Of a stretch of 64,000 nucleotides of DNA, positions 17,016 through 26,000 are shown in pieces. Positions within the stretch are counted from its first letter, which is position 1. Each line of letters opens with the position of its first letter. Position numbers and translations under genes: made by a program. Under the pieces are notes generated by a model. That model worked only from the letters and a program-made list of their open reading frames with translations. It was not told where the DNA came from and ran no database searches. Source of the DNA: Gordonia pseudamarae (GTDB lineage: Bacteria > Actinomycetota > Actinomycetes > Mycobacteriales > Mycobacteriaceae); the NCBI RefSeq assembly GCF_025273675.1, contig NZ_CP045809.1, positions 4,216,001-4,280,000 of the forward strand. The letters run 5' to 3'.

Positions 17016-18296
17016 ATGAGTGAAGACGCAACCGTGGCGTCCGGCGGCTCCGACGCACGTGAGTTCGATGTGGTGGTGTTCGGCGCGTCGGGTTTTGTCG
17101 GCGAGTTGACCACCCGTTATCTGGCAGACCATGCGCCCGCCGGGACACGGATCGCGCTGGCGGGTCGATCGGAGACCAAGCTCGTCGCCGTCCGCGAGCG
17201 GATCGGCGGTGCCGCGGCGGGCTGGCCGGTGATCATCGCGGACGCCGATTCGCCGGCGTCGCTGGATGCGATGGTGGCCCGCACCCGCGTGGTGTGCACC
17301 ACCGTCGGCCCCTACCTCAAATACGGGGAGGCGCTGGTGGTCGCCGCGGCCACTGCCGGTACCGACTATGTCGATCTGACCGGCGAGGTGCCGTTCGTCC
17401 GGTTCTCCATCGACAAGGCCCACGACATCGCCGCGGCCTCGGGCGCCCGCATCGTGCATTCGTGCGGTTTCGATTCGGTCCCGTCGGACCTGACGGTGTG
17501 GGCGCTGTACCGCACGATCGCCGACGACGGCGCCGGGGAGCTCACCGACACGACCCTCGTGTTGCAGTCGGTCCGCGGCGGGGTGTCCGGCGGCACGATC
17601 GACTCGGTGCGGGTGATCGCCGAACAGGCCAAGGACCCGCAGGTGCGCAGGCTGATGCTCAATCCGCAGGCGCTCTCGTCGGGCCCGGGCAGCCCGCCCC
17701 GCGCCGGCATGCGTTCGGAGCCCAGCGATCTCAACATCGTCTCGGCGCGCAAGGTCGATCCGTCACTGTCGGGCACGTTGGCCCCGTTCTTCATGGCCTC
17801 ACACAACACCCGCATCGTCCGGCGCTCGAACACCCTGCTGGACAACGCCTACGGCGAGAACTTCCACTACGGGGAAACGATGAACGTCGGCGACATCCCG
17901 GTGGTGTCGGCGGTGACCGCCGGGCTGGTGGGTGTGGGCACCGGCGCTTTCCTGGGGGCGATGAGTCTACGACCCACCCGCATACTGCTCGACCGCATCC
18001 TGCCCGCCCCCGGCGACGGACCGAACAAGAAGACCAGGGACAGAGGGCACTTCACCGTCGAGACATTCACCACCAGCACCACGGGGCGACGTTACCGGTC
18101 CCGTTTCCGCGCGCACGGCGATCCTGGTTACAAGGCGACGGCGGTGATGCTCGGCGAAAGCGCCCTGACACTGGCCCTCGACCGGGACTCGCTGCCCGAG
18201 CGCCACGGTGTGCTCACGCCCGCGGTGGCGATGGGCGATGCGCTCATCGCACGCCTTCGCCGCGCGGGCTGCACCATCGACGCCGTCGCGCTGTAG
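17016..18296 (+). CDS. Trans-acting enoyl reductase / saccharopine dehydrogenase-like protein
   Basis: The protein has 426 residues from the ATG at 17016. An N-terminal Rossmann fold carries VVVFGASGFVGELTTRYLA, followed by ALAGRSETKL and VVCTTVGPYLKYGE, the pattern of mycobacterial trans-acting enoyl reductases (Rv2953 type) and their relatives. In Rv2953 the enzyme reduces intermediates of phthiocerol and phenolphthiocerol synthesis, but no polyketide synthase is in this window, so the substrate here is open. It is divergent from menD and convergent with the thioesterase. Confidence 0.85.
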   Translation: MSEDATVASGGSDAREFDVVVFGASGFVGELTTRYLADHAPAGTRIALAGRSETKLVAVRERIGGAAAGWPVIIADADSPASLDAMVARTRVVCTTVGPYLKYGEALVVAAATAGTDYVDLTGEVPFVRFSIDKAHDIAAASGARIVHSCGFDSVPSDLTVWALYRTIADDGAGELTDTTLVLQSVRGGVSGGTIDSVRVIAEQAKDPQVRRLMLNPQALSSGPGSPPRAGMRSEPSDLNIVSARKVDPSLSGTLAPFFMASHNTRIVRRSNTLLDNAYGENFHYGETMNVGDIPVVSAVTAGLVGVGTGAFLGAMSLRPTRILLDRILPAPGDGPNKKTRDRGHFTVETFTTSTTGRRYRSRFRAHGDPGYKATAVMLGESALTLALDRDSLPERHGVLTPAVAMGDALIARLRRAGCTIDAVAL

Positions 18297-18348
18297 CACC
18301 GCAACGATGTCGCGCGGCAACGCTGTGGCACCCAGGCCGTAGCGGGTG

Positions 18349-19020
18349 TTACGGCTGGCCGGGGTTGAGCCGGATGAACAGGCCGTCGAGCTCTGCGCAC
18401 AGGCGCTCGCCGTCGTGCATGGTGCCCTTGATGAACGCCTTGCGCCCGTCGATGCGGTCGGCCCACGCACGCACCGTGAGGGGTGTGTTGAGCGGGGTGA
18501 CCGAGCGGTAGTCGACCCGCAGGTAGCCGGTGCGACAGATCCCGGCGGTGGCCACCGCCGAGGCGTAGCCGCCGATGTCGTCGAAGGCGATGGCGATCTG
18601 CCCGCCGTGGGCGGCCCTGTTGCCGCCGAGGTGATAGTTGGTGAACGTCACGGTCGCCTCGACCGCGCCGTTGTCGTGATCGACGTGGTCGACGACGAAC
18701 GGCGGCAGGGTGATGTTGCCGCGGGCGGGCAGGTCGATACGGGTGCCGGACGGGGTGTGCCACTCGTCGATCTGCACGTCGGCGAGTTTGGCGTTGACGT
18801 CTTTGAGGATGTCGATGAGTTCGTCGCCGAGCTCCGGTGTCGGGCACCCCAGGCGCACGTTGTCCATGAACAGCCGCACCTGCTCGATGAACTCGCCGTA
18901 GCGGGGGCCGCCCCGGTCTCCGACGGCCGGGTCGATCGGCCGGAAGCCGCCCCGGTGTGTGTTCTCCTCGGCTGCGGACCCGGCGTTCACACCGGTCACC
19001 ATGTCTTGCGCGTCACTCAT
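18349..19020 (-). CDS. PaaI family thioesterase (hot-dog fold)
   Basis: The protein has 223 residues from the ATG at 19020. The C-terminal half has the hot-dog pattern NYHLGGNRAAHGGQIAIAFDDIGGYAS, then LRVDYRSVTPLNTPLTVRAWADRIDGRKAFIKGTM, typical of acyl-CoA thioesterases of the 4HBT/PaaI group. The N-terminal 90 residues are a family-specific extension. Position beside menB suggests a possible role in hydrolysing DHNA-CoA, as thioesterases do in other menaquinone pathways, but this is inference from location only. Confidence 0.85.
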   Translation of the reverse strand: MSDAQDMVTGVNAGSAAEENTHRGGFRPIDPAVGDRGGPRYGEFIEQVRLFMDNVRLGCPTPELGDELIDILKDVNAKLADVQIDEWHTPSGTRIDLPARGNITLPPFVVDHVDHDNGAVEATVTFTNYHLGGNRAAHGGQIAIAFDDIGGYASAVATAGICRTGYLRVDYRSVTPLNTPLTVRAWADRIDGRKAFIKGTMHDGERLCAELDGLFIRLNPGQP

Positions 19021-19208
19021 CCCATCACCGTAGTAGGACGTGTTCAATCACGGGTACCGCGGTTCCCTCAAGGATGCGCGTACCGGACCGATCGGCGTGA
19101 CGAATCCGGGTACCGGCCATCGACCTGACGGTCGCGCCGGCCGATCGGGCGGGCCCGGCATTCGGGTGGAGACCGGATCGAATGGCCAGGCGCCTAATGT
19201 GAGTAGCC

Positions 19209-20168
19209 ATGAGCACCTCACCGGCAGCGGGACCCTTCGATCCGACCCAGTGGGCGACGGTCCCCGGATTCGACGATCTGACCGACATCACCTACCACCG
19301 GCACTCCGGCGAGGGCCGGGCCAACGGCATCGTGCGCATCGCCTTCGACCGGCCGGAGGTACGCAACGCGTTCCGGCCGCACACCGTCGACGAGTTGTAC
19401 CGCGCCCTCGATCACGCGCGCCGCTCCCCCGATGTGGGCACGGTGTTGCTCACCGGCAACGGGCCCAGTCCCAAGGACGGCGGCTGGGCCTTCTGCAGCG
19501 GCGGAGACCAGCGGATCCGCGGCCGGTCCGGCTACCAGTACGCCACCAGCCACGACACGAATGTGGCGGCGGCCGGCATCGAGGGCGTCGACGAGGCACG
19601 GGTGAAGGCCGAGGGCGGGCGGCTACACATCCTGGAGGTGCAGCGACTCATTCGCACCATGCCGAAGGTGGTGATCGCGGTGGTCAACGGCTGGGCCGCG
19701 GGCGGTGGACATTCGCTGCACGCGGTGGCCGACCTGACACTCGCCTCACGTGAGCACGCCCGGTTCAAACAGACCGACGCCGACGTGGGCTCGTTCGACG
19801 CCGGCTACGGCAGCGCCTACCTCGCCAAGCAGGTCGGCCAGAAGTTCGCCCGGGAGATATTCTTCCTCGGCGAGGCCTACGATGCCGAAACGATGCACCG
19901 GATGGGCGCGGTCAACCGCGTCGTCGACCACGCCGAGTTGGAGAACACCGCGATCGAGTGGGCGCGCACCATCAACGGCAAGTCTCCGACGGCGCAGCGG
20001 ATGCTCAAGTTCGCGTTCAACCTCACCGACGACGGGTTGATGGGACAGCAGGTGTTCGCCGGTGAGGCGACCCGGTTGGCGTACATGACCGACGAGGCGG
20101 TGGAGGGCCGTGACGCTTTCCTGGAGAAGCGCAGCCCCGACTGGGACGCCTTCCCGTACTACTACTGA
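19209..20168 (+). CDS. menB: 1,4-dihydroxy-2-naphthoyl-CoA synthase MenB
   Basis: Closes the second ring of the naphthoquinone from O-succinylbenzoyl-CoA. The protein has 319 residues, the long actinobacterial form. Crotonase-fold motifs are present: RPEVRNAFRPHTVDELYRAL, FCSGGDQRIRG in the oxyanion loop, NGWAAGGGHSLHAVADLTLAS, and the C-terminal SPDWDAFPYYY typical of MenB, which contributes Tyr to the neighbouring active site. The ATG at 19209 is the only sensible start. Confidence 0.96.
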   Translation: MSTSPAAGPFDPTQWATVPGFDDLTDITYHRHSGEGRANGIVRIAFDRPEVRNAFRPHTVDELYRALDHARRSPDVGTVLLTGNGPSPKDGGWAFCSGGDQRIRGRSGYQYATSHDTNVAAAGIEGVDEARVKAEGGRLHILEVQRLIRTMPKVVIAVVNGWAAGGGHSLHAVADLTLASREHARFKQTDADVGSFDAGYGSAYLAKQVGQKFAREIFFLGEAYDAETMHRMGAVNRVVDHAELENTAIEWARTINGKSPTAQRMLKFAFNLTDDGLMGQQVFAGEATRLAYMTDEAVEGRDAFLEKRSPDWDAFPYYY

Positions 20169-20206
20169 CGGCGTACCACCACTGGCGGCACTGCCCCTGA
20201 CGGCGA

Positions 20207-20233
20207 CGGCCGGCCGGGATCTCCGGCCGGCCG
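20207..20233. terminator. Terminator after menB
   Basis: CGGCCGGCCGG (20207-20217) and its exact complement (20223-20233) form an 11-bp GC-only stem with a GATCT loop, 38 nt after the menB stop. It has no T-run. Confidence 0.6.
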
Positions 20234-20288
20234 GATGCCGTGCCCCTGACGACCGACCGGCGACGGCGCCCATATCTCTCGCCGCCGC

Positions 20289-20343
20289 CGCAGAGGTTTA
20301 GGCGCAGAGGTTTGGGCGCAGAGGTTTGGACGCAGCGGTTTAG
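20289..20343. repeat. 4 x 14-bp tandem repeat between menB and the LLM gene
   Basis: Units CGCAGAGGTTTAGG, CGCAGAGGTTTGGG, CGCAGAGGTTTGGA and CGCAGCGGTTTAG follow each other without a gap in the convergent intergenic region. No open frame crosses it. It is possibly a minisatellite. Confidence 0.85.
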
Positions 20344-20378
20344 CCACAGAAGATTCGCGGGAGGACGGCCCGCGGTGC

Positions 20379-21452
20379 TCAGCCGATCAGTTCGCTCAGG
20401 ATCTCCATGTCCTCGACACGCTCGGCGTGGGTGCGCGCCGACGGTGCGGCCAGCAACACTCCCACGCCTGCGGCGCGGAATGCCTCGACCCGCTCGGCAA
20501 CCTTCGACCGGGGCCCGATCAGCACGGTCGAATCGACCAGATCCTGCGGGACCGCGGCCGCGGCCTCGGCCTTCTTGCCGTCCAGGTACAGATCCTGGAT
20601 CAGCGTGGCCTCGTCGGCGAAACCGTAGCGGACGACGAGGGTGTTGTAGAAGTTCTTGCCGCGGGCGCCCATACCGCCGATGTACAACGCGTAGTGGTGC
20701 CGGACCTGTTCGGTGGCCGCGGCGATCTGGTCGGCGTCGTCGGTGATCAGTGCCGCCGCGTTCACCACGATGCTCAGCGGCGGCAGGTCCGGGCTGCGTT
20801 TGGCCTTGCCCGCGGCCAGCGCGTCACCGAACGCGGCGTCGACGTATTCGGGGTGGAACAGGAACGGCTGGAACTCCTCGAAGAGTTCGGCCGCCAACTC
20901 GGTGTTCTTGGGACCGATAGCCGCCAGCAGCATCGGGATGCGTTCCCGCACCGGATGATTGATGATCTTGAGTGCCTTGCCCAGGCCGGATCCGCCGTGC
21001 TCGGCATCCAGCGGCAGATGGTAGTACCTGCCGTCGAAGTCGACCGGCTCGCGTCGCCACACCTTGCGGCAGATCTCGACATGCTCGCGGGCCCGGCCCA
21101 GCGGGGCGTTGTAGGGCACACCGTGGAAGCCCTCGATGACCTGGGGGCCGGAGGCGCCGATGCCCAGGACCGCGCGGCCACCGGAGATGTAGTCCAGTCC
21201 GGCGGCGGTCATCGCCAGGTTGGTGGGGGTGCGCGAGAACATCGGCAGAATGCCGGTCTGCAATTCCATCTTCTCGGTGCGGGCGGCGATGTAGCCGAGT
21301 TGGCTGACCGCGTCGAAGCTGTACGCCTCCGGAACGGTCACCCGCCGCACTCCGGCGCGCTCGAAATCTCCGAGATTGTCAATGGTCTCGCGGAAATCGC
21401 CGGCATAGTTGATCGGCATTCCCAGCTTCATCGGTGCCCCAGATGACGTCAT
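20379..21452 (-). CDS. LLM class F420-dependent oxidoreductase
   Basis: The protein has 357 residues from the ATG at 21452 (TSSGAPMKLGMP), with GGAAGAA 10 nt upstream. It is a luciferase-like TIM barrel: MKLGMPINYAGDFRETIDNLGDFERAGV at the N-terminus, then the typical SRTPTNLAMTAAGLDYISGGRAVLGIGASGPQVIEGFHG. Such enzymes use coenzyme F420 in this lineage. The equivalent position near menB in M. tuberculosis also holds oxidoreductases. The substrate cannot be told from sequence. Confidence 0.9.
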   Translation of the reverse strand: MTSSGAPMKLGMPINYAGDFRETIDNLGDFERAGVRRVTVPEAYSFDAVSQLGYIAARTEKMELQTGILPMFSRTPTNLAMTAAGLDYISGGRAVLGIGASGPQVIEGFHGVPYNAPLGRAREHVEICRKVWRREPVDFDGRYYHLPLDAEHGGSGLGKALKIINHPVRERIPMLLAAIGPKNTELAAELFEEFQPFLFHPEYVDAAFGDALAAGKAKRSPDLPPLSIVVNAAALITDDADQIAAATEQVRHHYALYIGGMGARGKNFYNTLVVRYGFADEATLIQDLYLDGKKAEAAAAVPQDLVDSTVLIGPRSKVAERVEAFRAAGVGVLLAAPSARTHAERVEDMEILSELIG

Positions 21453-21687
21453 GGTCGGATTCTTCCACACTTGTCCGAGCGGTCGGTCGGCGACTTACCG
21501 GCATCGTCCCGGTTATCGGCGGACCAACGGCACGGGACCAAATGCTCCCTGCCACCCACCAGAAGATATCCACTTGGCCGCCGCTACGTGAACTCTCGAT
21601 GAACAGATGGATCCTCCGGGCAAACAAGCACGTCAATAGGGGTCTTTTGGCTGTCCGAAAGTTAGGTGCGAACGCCCGTCGCACCGC

Positions 21688-22929
21688 ATGATGATGAGCA
21701 TGAGCGGAGAGATGCTTATCCTGGTGCTGCTTGTCATCACCGCACTGGGTTTCGACTTCACCAACGGATTCCACGACACCGGCAACGCCATGGCAACCTC
21801 GATCGCCACCGGTGCCCTCAAGCCAAAAATGGCGGTCACCCTGGCCGCGATCCTCAATCTCGTCGGCGCCTTCCTGTCCGTCGAGGTCGCGGCAACCATC
21901 ACCAAGGACGTCCTGAAGATCCAGGAGACCACGGGCGAGCACACCGGCGAGCTGGTTGCCGGTCTCGACGCCCAGAAGGCGCTGCTGATCATCTTCGCCG
22001 GCCTCATCGGCGGCATCCTCTGGAACCTGTTCACCTGGCTGTTCGGCCTGCCGTCGAGTTCCTCGCACGCCCTGTTCGGTGGACTGATCGGATCGGGTCT
22101 GGCGGCCATCGGCACCAGCGGCGTCAACTGGGAGGGCATCACCAACAAGATCCTGGTGCCCGCACTGGCCGCACCCGTGATCGCCTGCCTCGTCGCCGCC
22201 ACGGGTACCTGGCTGATCTACAAGATCACCGCGTCGGTGGCCGAGAAGAACAAGGAAACCGGCTTCCGGTACGGGCAGATCGCCACCGCCTCCCTCGTCG
22301 CACTCTCCCATGGCACCGGCGACGCCCAGAAGACCATGGGCGTCATCGCCCTCGCGCTGATCGCCACCGACCACCTCGACGCCGGAACCGTCGGCGACGG
22401 CCTGCCGATCTGGGTCATCTTCACCTGCGCGTTCGCGATCGCACTGGGCACCTACCTGGGCGGCTGGCGCATCATCCGCACGCTGGGCAAGGGCCTGGTG
22501 GAGATCAGTTCCCCGCAGGGCATGGCCGCCGAGGCGTCGTCCGCGGCGATCATCCTCACGTCGTCCACCGCGGGCATGGCGCTGTCGACCACCCACGTGG
22601 CCACCGGCTCGATCCTGGGTACCGGCGTCGGCAAGAAGGGTGCCGAGGTCCGCTGGAGCGTCGCCGGCCGGATGGCCGTCGCCTGGGTCACCACCCTGCC
22701 CGCCGCCGCCGCGGTCGGTGCCCTGTGCTTCTGGGTCGGCCACCTCATCGGCGATGTCTCCGGCGCGATCGTGATCTTCGTGATCCTCGTGGCCGCCTCG
22801 GGCTACATGTACTGGCGCGCCCAGCAGAACAAGGTCGACCACAACAACGTCAACGCCGACTGGGACGACGAGGGCAATTCGGTTCTGCCCGCCGGTGACG
22901 ACCCGACCTCCCGCCCGGCCTCGGTCTAG
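21688..22929 (+). CDS. pit: Inorganic phosphate transporter, Pit family
   Basis: Low-affinity phosphate (metal-phosphate):H+ symporter in the membrane. The protein has 413 residues from the first of several ATGs at 21688; no clear ribosome binding site is seen, so the exact start is uncertain. The Pit signature GFDFTNGFHDTGNAMATSIATG is at the N-terminus and its inverted-repeat partner (LVALSHGTGDAQKTMG) is in the middle; about ten transmembrane segments are visible. The C-terminal 35 residues are acidic and cytoplasmic. It is followed by a small membrane protein, as with Rv0545c-Rv0544c. Confidence 0.94.
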   Translation: MMMSMSGEMLILVLLVITALGFDFTNGFHDTGNAMATSIATGALKPKMAVTLAAILNLVGAFLSVEVAATITKDVLKIQETTGEHTGELVAGLDAQKALLIIFAGLIGGILWNLFTWLFGLPSSSSHALFGGLIGSGLAAIGTSGVNWEGITNKILVPALAAPVIACLVAATGTWLIYKITASVAEKNKETGFRYGQIATASLVALSHGTGDAQKTMGVIALALIATDHLDAGTVGDGLPIWVIFTCAFAIALGTYLGGWRIIRTLGKGLVEISSPQGMAAEASSAAIILTSSTAGMALSTTHVATGSILGTGVGKKGAEVRWSVAGRMAVAWVTTLPAAAAVGALCFWVGHLIGDVSGAIVIFVILVAASGYMYWRAQQNKVDHNNVNADWDDEGNSVLPAGDDPTSRPASV

Positions 22930-22962
22930 GGCCCGAGCCAACCAGCTAAGGACTGACAGAAA

Positions 22963-23244
22963 ATGCACACAGTCGAATCAATCGCCAAAGTGCTGGTCGT
23001 GGGCCTGATCCTGGGCGCCGGACTGCCCGCGCTCTTCGCGGTCGGACTCAAACTGCACGCCGACGGCGCGGGTGACGAACACGCCGACGGCACGGTGACC
23101 GCGCCCAATCCGGCTCTCAAGGCGGCCGGCTACCTGCTGTTCGGGCTGGTGGTGGCCGTGATCATCGTCGGCATCCTCTGGGTCTGCCGGCACACCCTCG
23201 ACTATCACCTCGGCATCCGGGTCTTCCCCGAGTCCGTGTACTGA
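22963..23244 (+). CDS. Small two-TM membrane protein paired with Pit
   Basis: The protein has 93 residues from the ATG at 22963, preceded by AAGGAC. Transmembrane segments span about 7-27 (KVLVVGLILGAGLPALFAVG) and 55-76, with a short acidic loop between them. It follows pit by 33 nt, probably in one transcript, and corresponds in position to Rv0544c. An accessory role to phosphate transport is a guess from context. Confidence 0.8.
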   Translation: MHTVESIAKVLVVGLILGAGLPALFAVGLKLHADGAGDEHADGTVTAPNPALKAAGYLLFGLVVAVIIVGILWVCRHTLDYHLGIRVFPESVY

Positions 23245-23339
23245 CCTGTAGCCGGTACCGGTCCAGTCGCCGGTACCGACCGGTCCCCGTATCGACCCGC
23301 CGGCCCGACCAACCATCGCGAGAGGCTCACCGCTTTCTT

Positions 23340-23374
23340 GACTCCTCCCGTCCTTGAAGGAACGGGATTCCTGT
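23340..23374. other. IS200/IS605-like end hairpin, possible relic
   Basis: CTCCCGTCCTTGAAGGAACG, followed by GGATTCCTG, forms an imperfect hairpin (CCCGTCCTT against AAGGAACGGG). From memory it resembles the right-end hairpins of IS605/tnpB elements in actinobacteria. No transposase or tnpB remnant is adjacent, so it is at most a solo end; a simple attenuator is the alternative. Confidence 0.3.
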
Positions 23375-23406
23375 TTCATCGGCAACCGCCCGAAAGGAGA
23401 ACTCCT

Positions 23407-23751
23407 ATGACCGACAATGTCTCGCCCTTCGAAGCCGCCGTCAACTGGATCCGCGCCGGGTACCCCGAAGGCATCCCGGCCACCGACTTTCCCCCGCTGC
23501 TCGCCCTGCTGGTGCGTTCGCTGGACGAACGGCAGGTGACCGATGTGGTGCTGCGTCTGGCCCGCGACCATGATCTCGACGTGCCGCTCACCGAGGACAA
23601 CATCGGTGAGGCCATCGCCAAGGCCACGGACGAAAAGCCGACCGGAGAGAAGATCAACCAGGTGGCGGCCCGGCTGGCCGCGGCGGGCTGGCCGCTCGCC
23701 CGCGCCCAGGCACACACCTCCGAAACCAACGATGACGAGGTGCACGCCTGA
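23407..23751 (+). CDS. DUF3349 domain protein (first copy)
   Basis: The protein has 114 residues from the ATG at 23407, with AAAGGAGA upstream. It has the compact helical DUF3349 domain: FEAAVNWIRAGYPEGIPATDFPPLLALLVRSL, then DERQVTDVVLRL, and a C-terminal INQVAARLAAAGWPL. The M. tuberculosis homologue Rv0543c sits at the same position beside menE. The function is unknown; a small soluble DNA- or protein-binding domain is plausible. Confidence 0.88.
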   Translation: MTDNVSPFEAAVNWIRAGYPEGIPATDFPPLLALLVRSLDERQVTDVVLRLARDHDLDVPLTEDNIGEAIAKATDEKPTGEKINQVAARLAAAGWPLARAQAHTSETNDDEVHA

Positions 23752-23975
23752 TAAGGGCACGGACCGACGACCGTCAGCTCGGCGCCGACCCCACCGGGGT
23801 TGGCGCCGAATCGGCACGTTCACTACCTGCATCCGGGCCGCGGCGCCGCGCAGGGTGTGTACTGGGAAGGATCCGGCGCACCTGGCCGCCCGCGCGGCCG
23901 GGTACCGGAAACCGGAAGACGTACCGGACACCGGAAACATCGAGGCCGCATCTGGCACGAAGAACGGAGGCGATC

Positions 23976-24485
23976 GTGGACCGACCACAGCTACTCAAAA
24001 AGATCGTCGAATGGTTGCGGGCCGGGTACCCCAACGGGGTACCCCAGGGCGACTACATCCCGCTCGTGGCACTGCTCCGCCGTCAGCTCTCCGCCGACGA
24101 ACTCGACCAGGTGACCGGCGATCTGATCGACGACTCACTGCAGGCGCTCGAGCCCATATCCAAGATCGACGCCGGGGTCCGCATCACCAAGGTCACCGAG
24201 GAACTCCCCCACGAGGCCGATATCGCCCGGGTGCGCCAGTTGCTCATCGCGGCGGGCTGGCCGTTCGACGACGAACCACTCGCCGACACGCTGTTTCCGC
24301 ATCGTCGGCCACCGGACGGGGACCGGCCGGATCCGCCTCCCGCGGCGACCACCGGGCCCGAATCCCCACAGGCCCAACCCCTTCCGTCCGAACCCCCGCA
24401 GGCCGAACCCCCGCAGGCCGAACCCCCACCTGCCGGGCAGCACGGCGCCGGTGTGCAGGACGACGAGACCGGAGACGACTCCTGA
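23976..24485 (+). CDS. DUF3349 domain protein with a Pro-rich tail (second copy)
   Basis: The protein has 169 residues from the GTG at 23976, preceded by CGGAGGCG. Residues 1-95 repeat the DUF3349 pattern of the previous gene (LLKKIVEWLRAGYPNGVPQGDYIPLVALLRRQL ... VRQLLIAAGWPF), so the pair is a tandem duplication. Residues 100-169 are disordered and Pro/Glu-rich, with PPQAE repeated. The stop is 5 nt before the menE TTG start, so the two are probably co-translated. Confidence 0.85.
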   Translation: MDRPQLLKKIVEWLRAGYPNGVPQGDYIPLVALLRRQLSADELDQVTGDLIDDSLQALEPISKIDAGVRITKVTEELPHEADIARVRQLLIAAGWPFDDEPLADTLFPHRRPPDGDRPDPPPAATTGPESPQAQPLPSEPPQAEPPQAEPPPAGQHGAGVQDDETGDDS

Positions 24486-24490
24486 ACCGG

Positions 24491-25810
24491 TTGCACCCGC
24501 TGGAACTGGTGGGTGCGCCACAGGTGCTGGCACATACCGAGGTGCTCGCGGCCCTGCTCGACGACGACAGCCGCCACGCGGTGCTGCCGGTGCCCGACGA
24601 TGCCGCGGCCGCGGCCCGGTTGTGCGGCGCACTCGGCGCCGGTGAACCGATCGCCGACGAGGTCACCCTGGTGATCTCCACCTCCGGTTCGACCGGTACA
24701 CCCAAGGGCGCGCAACACACCGCCGCCACGCTGCGTGCTTCGGCGAAGGCCACCGAGGCGTTCCTGGGCGGGCCCGGCAACTGGCTGCTGACCCTGCCAC
24801 CGCACCACATCGCCGGCCTGCAGGTACTGCTGCGGGCCATCGGCGCGGGTTACCGGCCAGGAGTCGTCGACGTGCGGGCCGGTTTCGACGTCGATGACTT
24901 CATCGGCGGCGCCGACCGGCTCGACGGCGACCGGCGGTACACCTCACTGGTGCCCACCCAACTGATCAAGGTTCTGGACTCCCCGACCGCCGTCGCGGCC
25001 GCCGGATCGTTCGACGCGATCCTCGTCGGCGGCGCCGCGACGCCGGAGCCGTTGCGGCACAGAGCGGTCGACGCGGGGCTGGCCGTCGTGTGCACGTACG
25101 GGATGAGCGAGACCGCGGGTGGCTGTGTCTACGACGGCACTCCGCTCGACGGGATCGAGGTGCTGATCGACAGTTCCCCCGACACCCCCGACACCCCGGA
25201 GAATCCCGAGAACCCCGGCCCCGGCCGGATCCTGCTGGGCGGGCCGGTGGTGGCCCACGGTTACCGGAACCTGCCGGACCACCCGGCCTTCGCGCCGGGA
25301 CGTCCGGGCACCGCACACACGATCCCCGGGAGATCGGACAGCGGGCGGCGCTGGTTCCGCACCGACGACGTCGGAGTCCTCGATGCCGGGCTGCTGCGGG
25401 TGGTCGGGCGCGCCGACCAGGCGATCAGCACCGGCGGACTCACCATCCTGCCCGAGGTCGTCGAGGAGGTGATCCTCACAGATCGCACCGTCGCCGAATG
25501 CGTGGTGCTGGGCCTGCCCGACCCGCGGCTGGGCGAGAAGGTGGTGGCCGCGGTCGTCGCCTCGGGCTCCGAAACGGTCGACGGCCGGGCCATCGCCGCA
25601 CTGGTGGCGTCCCGGCTCGATCGTTTCGCGGCGCCACGAGAAGTGATCGTCGTCGATACCCTGCCGATGCGTGGTCCGGGAAAACCCGACCGGGCCGCGC
25701 TGCGCGCACGCCTGACCGGGGAGAAAAAGACCCCGGAAACGGAGAAGCGCCCTGCCGACTTGGGGGGGATGCAGGCAGGGCGCAAGTCTCCGGGAAGAGA
25801 CTTCACATAG
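24491..25810 (+). CDS. menE: O-succinylbenzoate-CoA ligase MenE
   Basis: Adenylates O-succinylbenzoate and transfers it to CoA. The protein has 439 residues if a TTG at 24491 is used; there is no ATG/GTG near the homologous start and the frame is open far upstream, so the start is the least certain part. ANL-family motifs are clear: [15 protein letters not shown] (P-loop), [23 protein letters not shown] and the C-terminal [11 protein letters not shown] with the catalytic Lys. A Pro/Glu/Asp insertion ([15 protein letters not shown]) interrupts the middle. The last 20 residues overlap two hairpins and may be non-homologous read-on. Confidence 0.9.
   Translation: MHPLELVGAPQVLAHTEVLAALLDDDSRHAVLPVPDDAAAAARLCGALGAGEPIADEVTLVISTSGSTGTPKGAQHTAATLRASAKATEAFLGGPGNWLLTLPPHHIAGLQVLLRAIGAGYRPGVVDVRAGFDVDDFIGGADRLDGDRRYTSLVPTQLIKVLDSPTAVAAAGSFDAILVGGAATPEPLRHRAVDAGLAVVCTYGMSETAGGCVYDGTPLDGIEVLIDSSPDTPDTPENPENPGPGRILLGGPVVAHGYRNLPDHPAFAPGRPGTAHTIPGRSDSGRRWFRTDDVGVLDAGLLRVVGRADQAISTGGLTILPEVVEEVILTDRTVAECVVLGLPDPRLGEKVVAAVVASGSETVDGRAIAALVASRLDRFAAPREVIVVDTLPMRGPGKPDRAALRARLTGEKKTPETEKRPADLGGMQAGRKSPGRDFT
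25747..25803 (+). terminator. Two consecutive hairpins at the menE 3' end
   Basis: GCGCCCTGCC (25747-25756) pairs with GGCAGGGCGC (25774-25783); directly after it AAGTCTC (25784-25790) pairs with GAGACTT (25797-25803). Both lie inside the final menE codons and precede a 190-nt spacer. They probably end or stabilise the menE transcript. Confidence 0.5.
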
Positions 25811-26000
25811 TGTGCCACGCCCCGAGCGAAAACGCCACCTCCAATTCATCCCGAACGTCCCGCTACTAGGGGCCAAGGTCCTAAAATCGGCACCTACCTG
25901 GCGTGTCACGTCGACAAGTCCCGGGAAAGAATCCCCGAACACCCCCGACCCGCATCACCTGGATGCGTCGAGCGCGCCCACCGCGTGCGAGGATCGGACG

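Noticed and set aside
21379..22968. 529-codon open frame on the minus strand
   Set aside because: Antisense to the Pit gene, Asp/Gly-rich shadow composition; the plus-strand Pit motifs are unambiguous.
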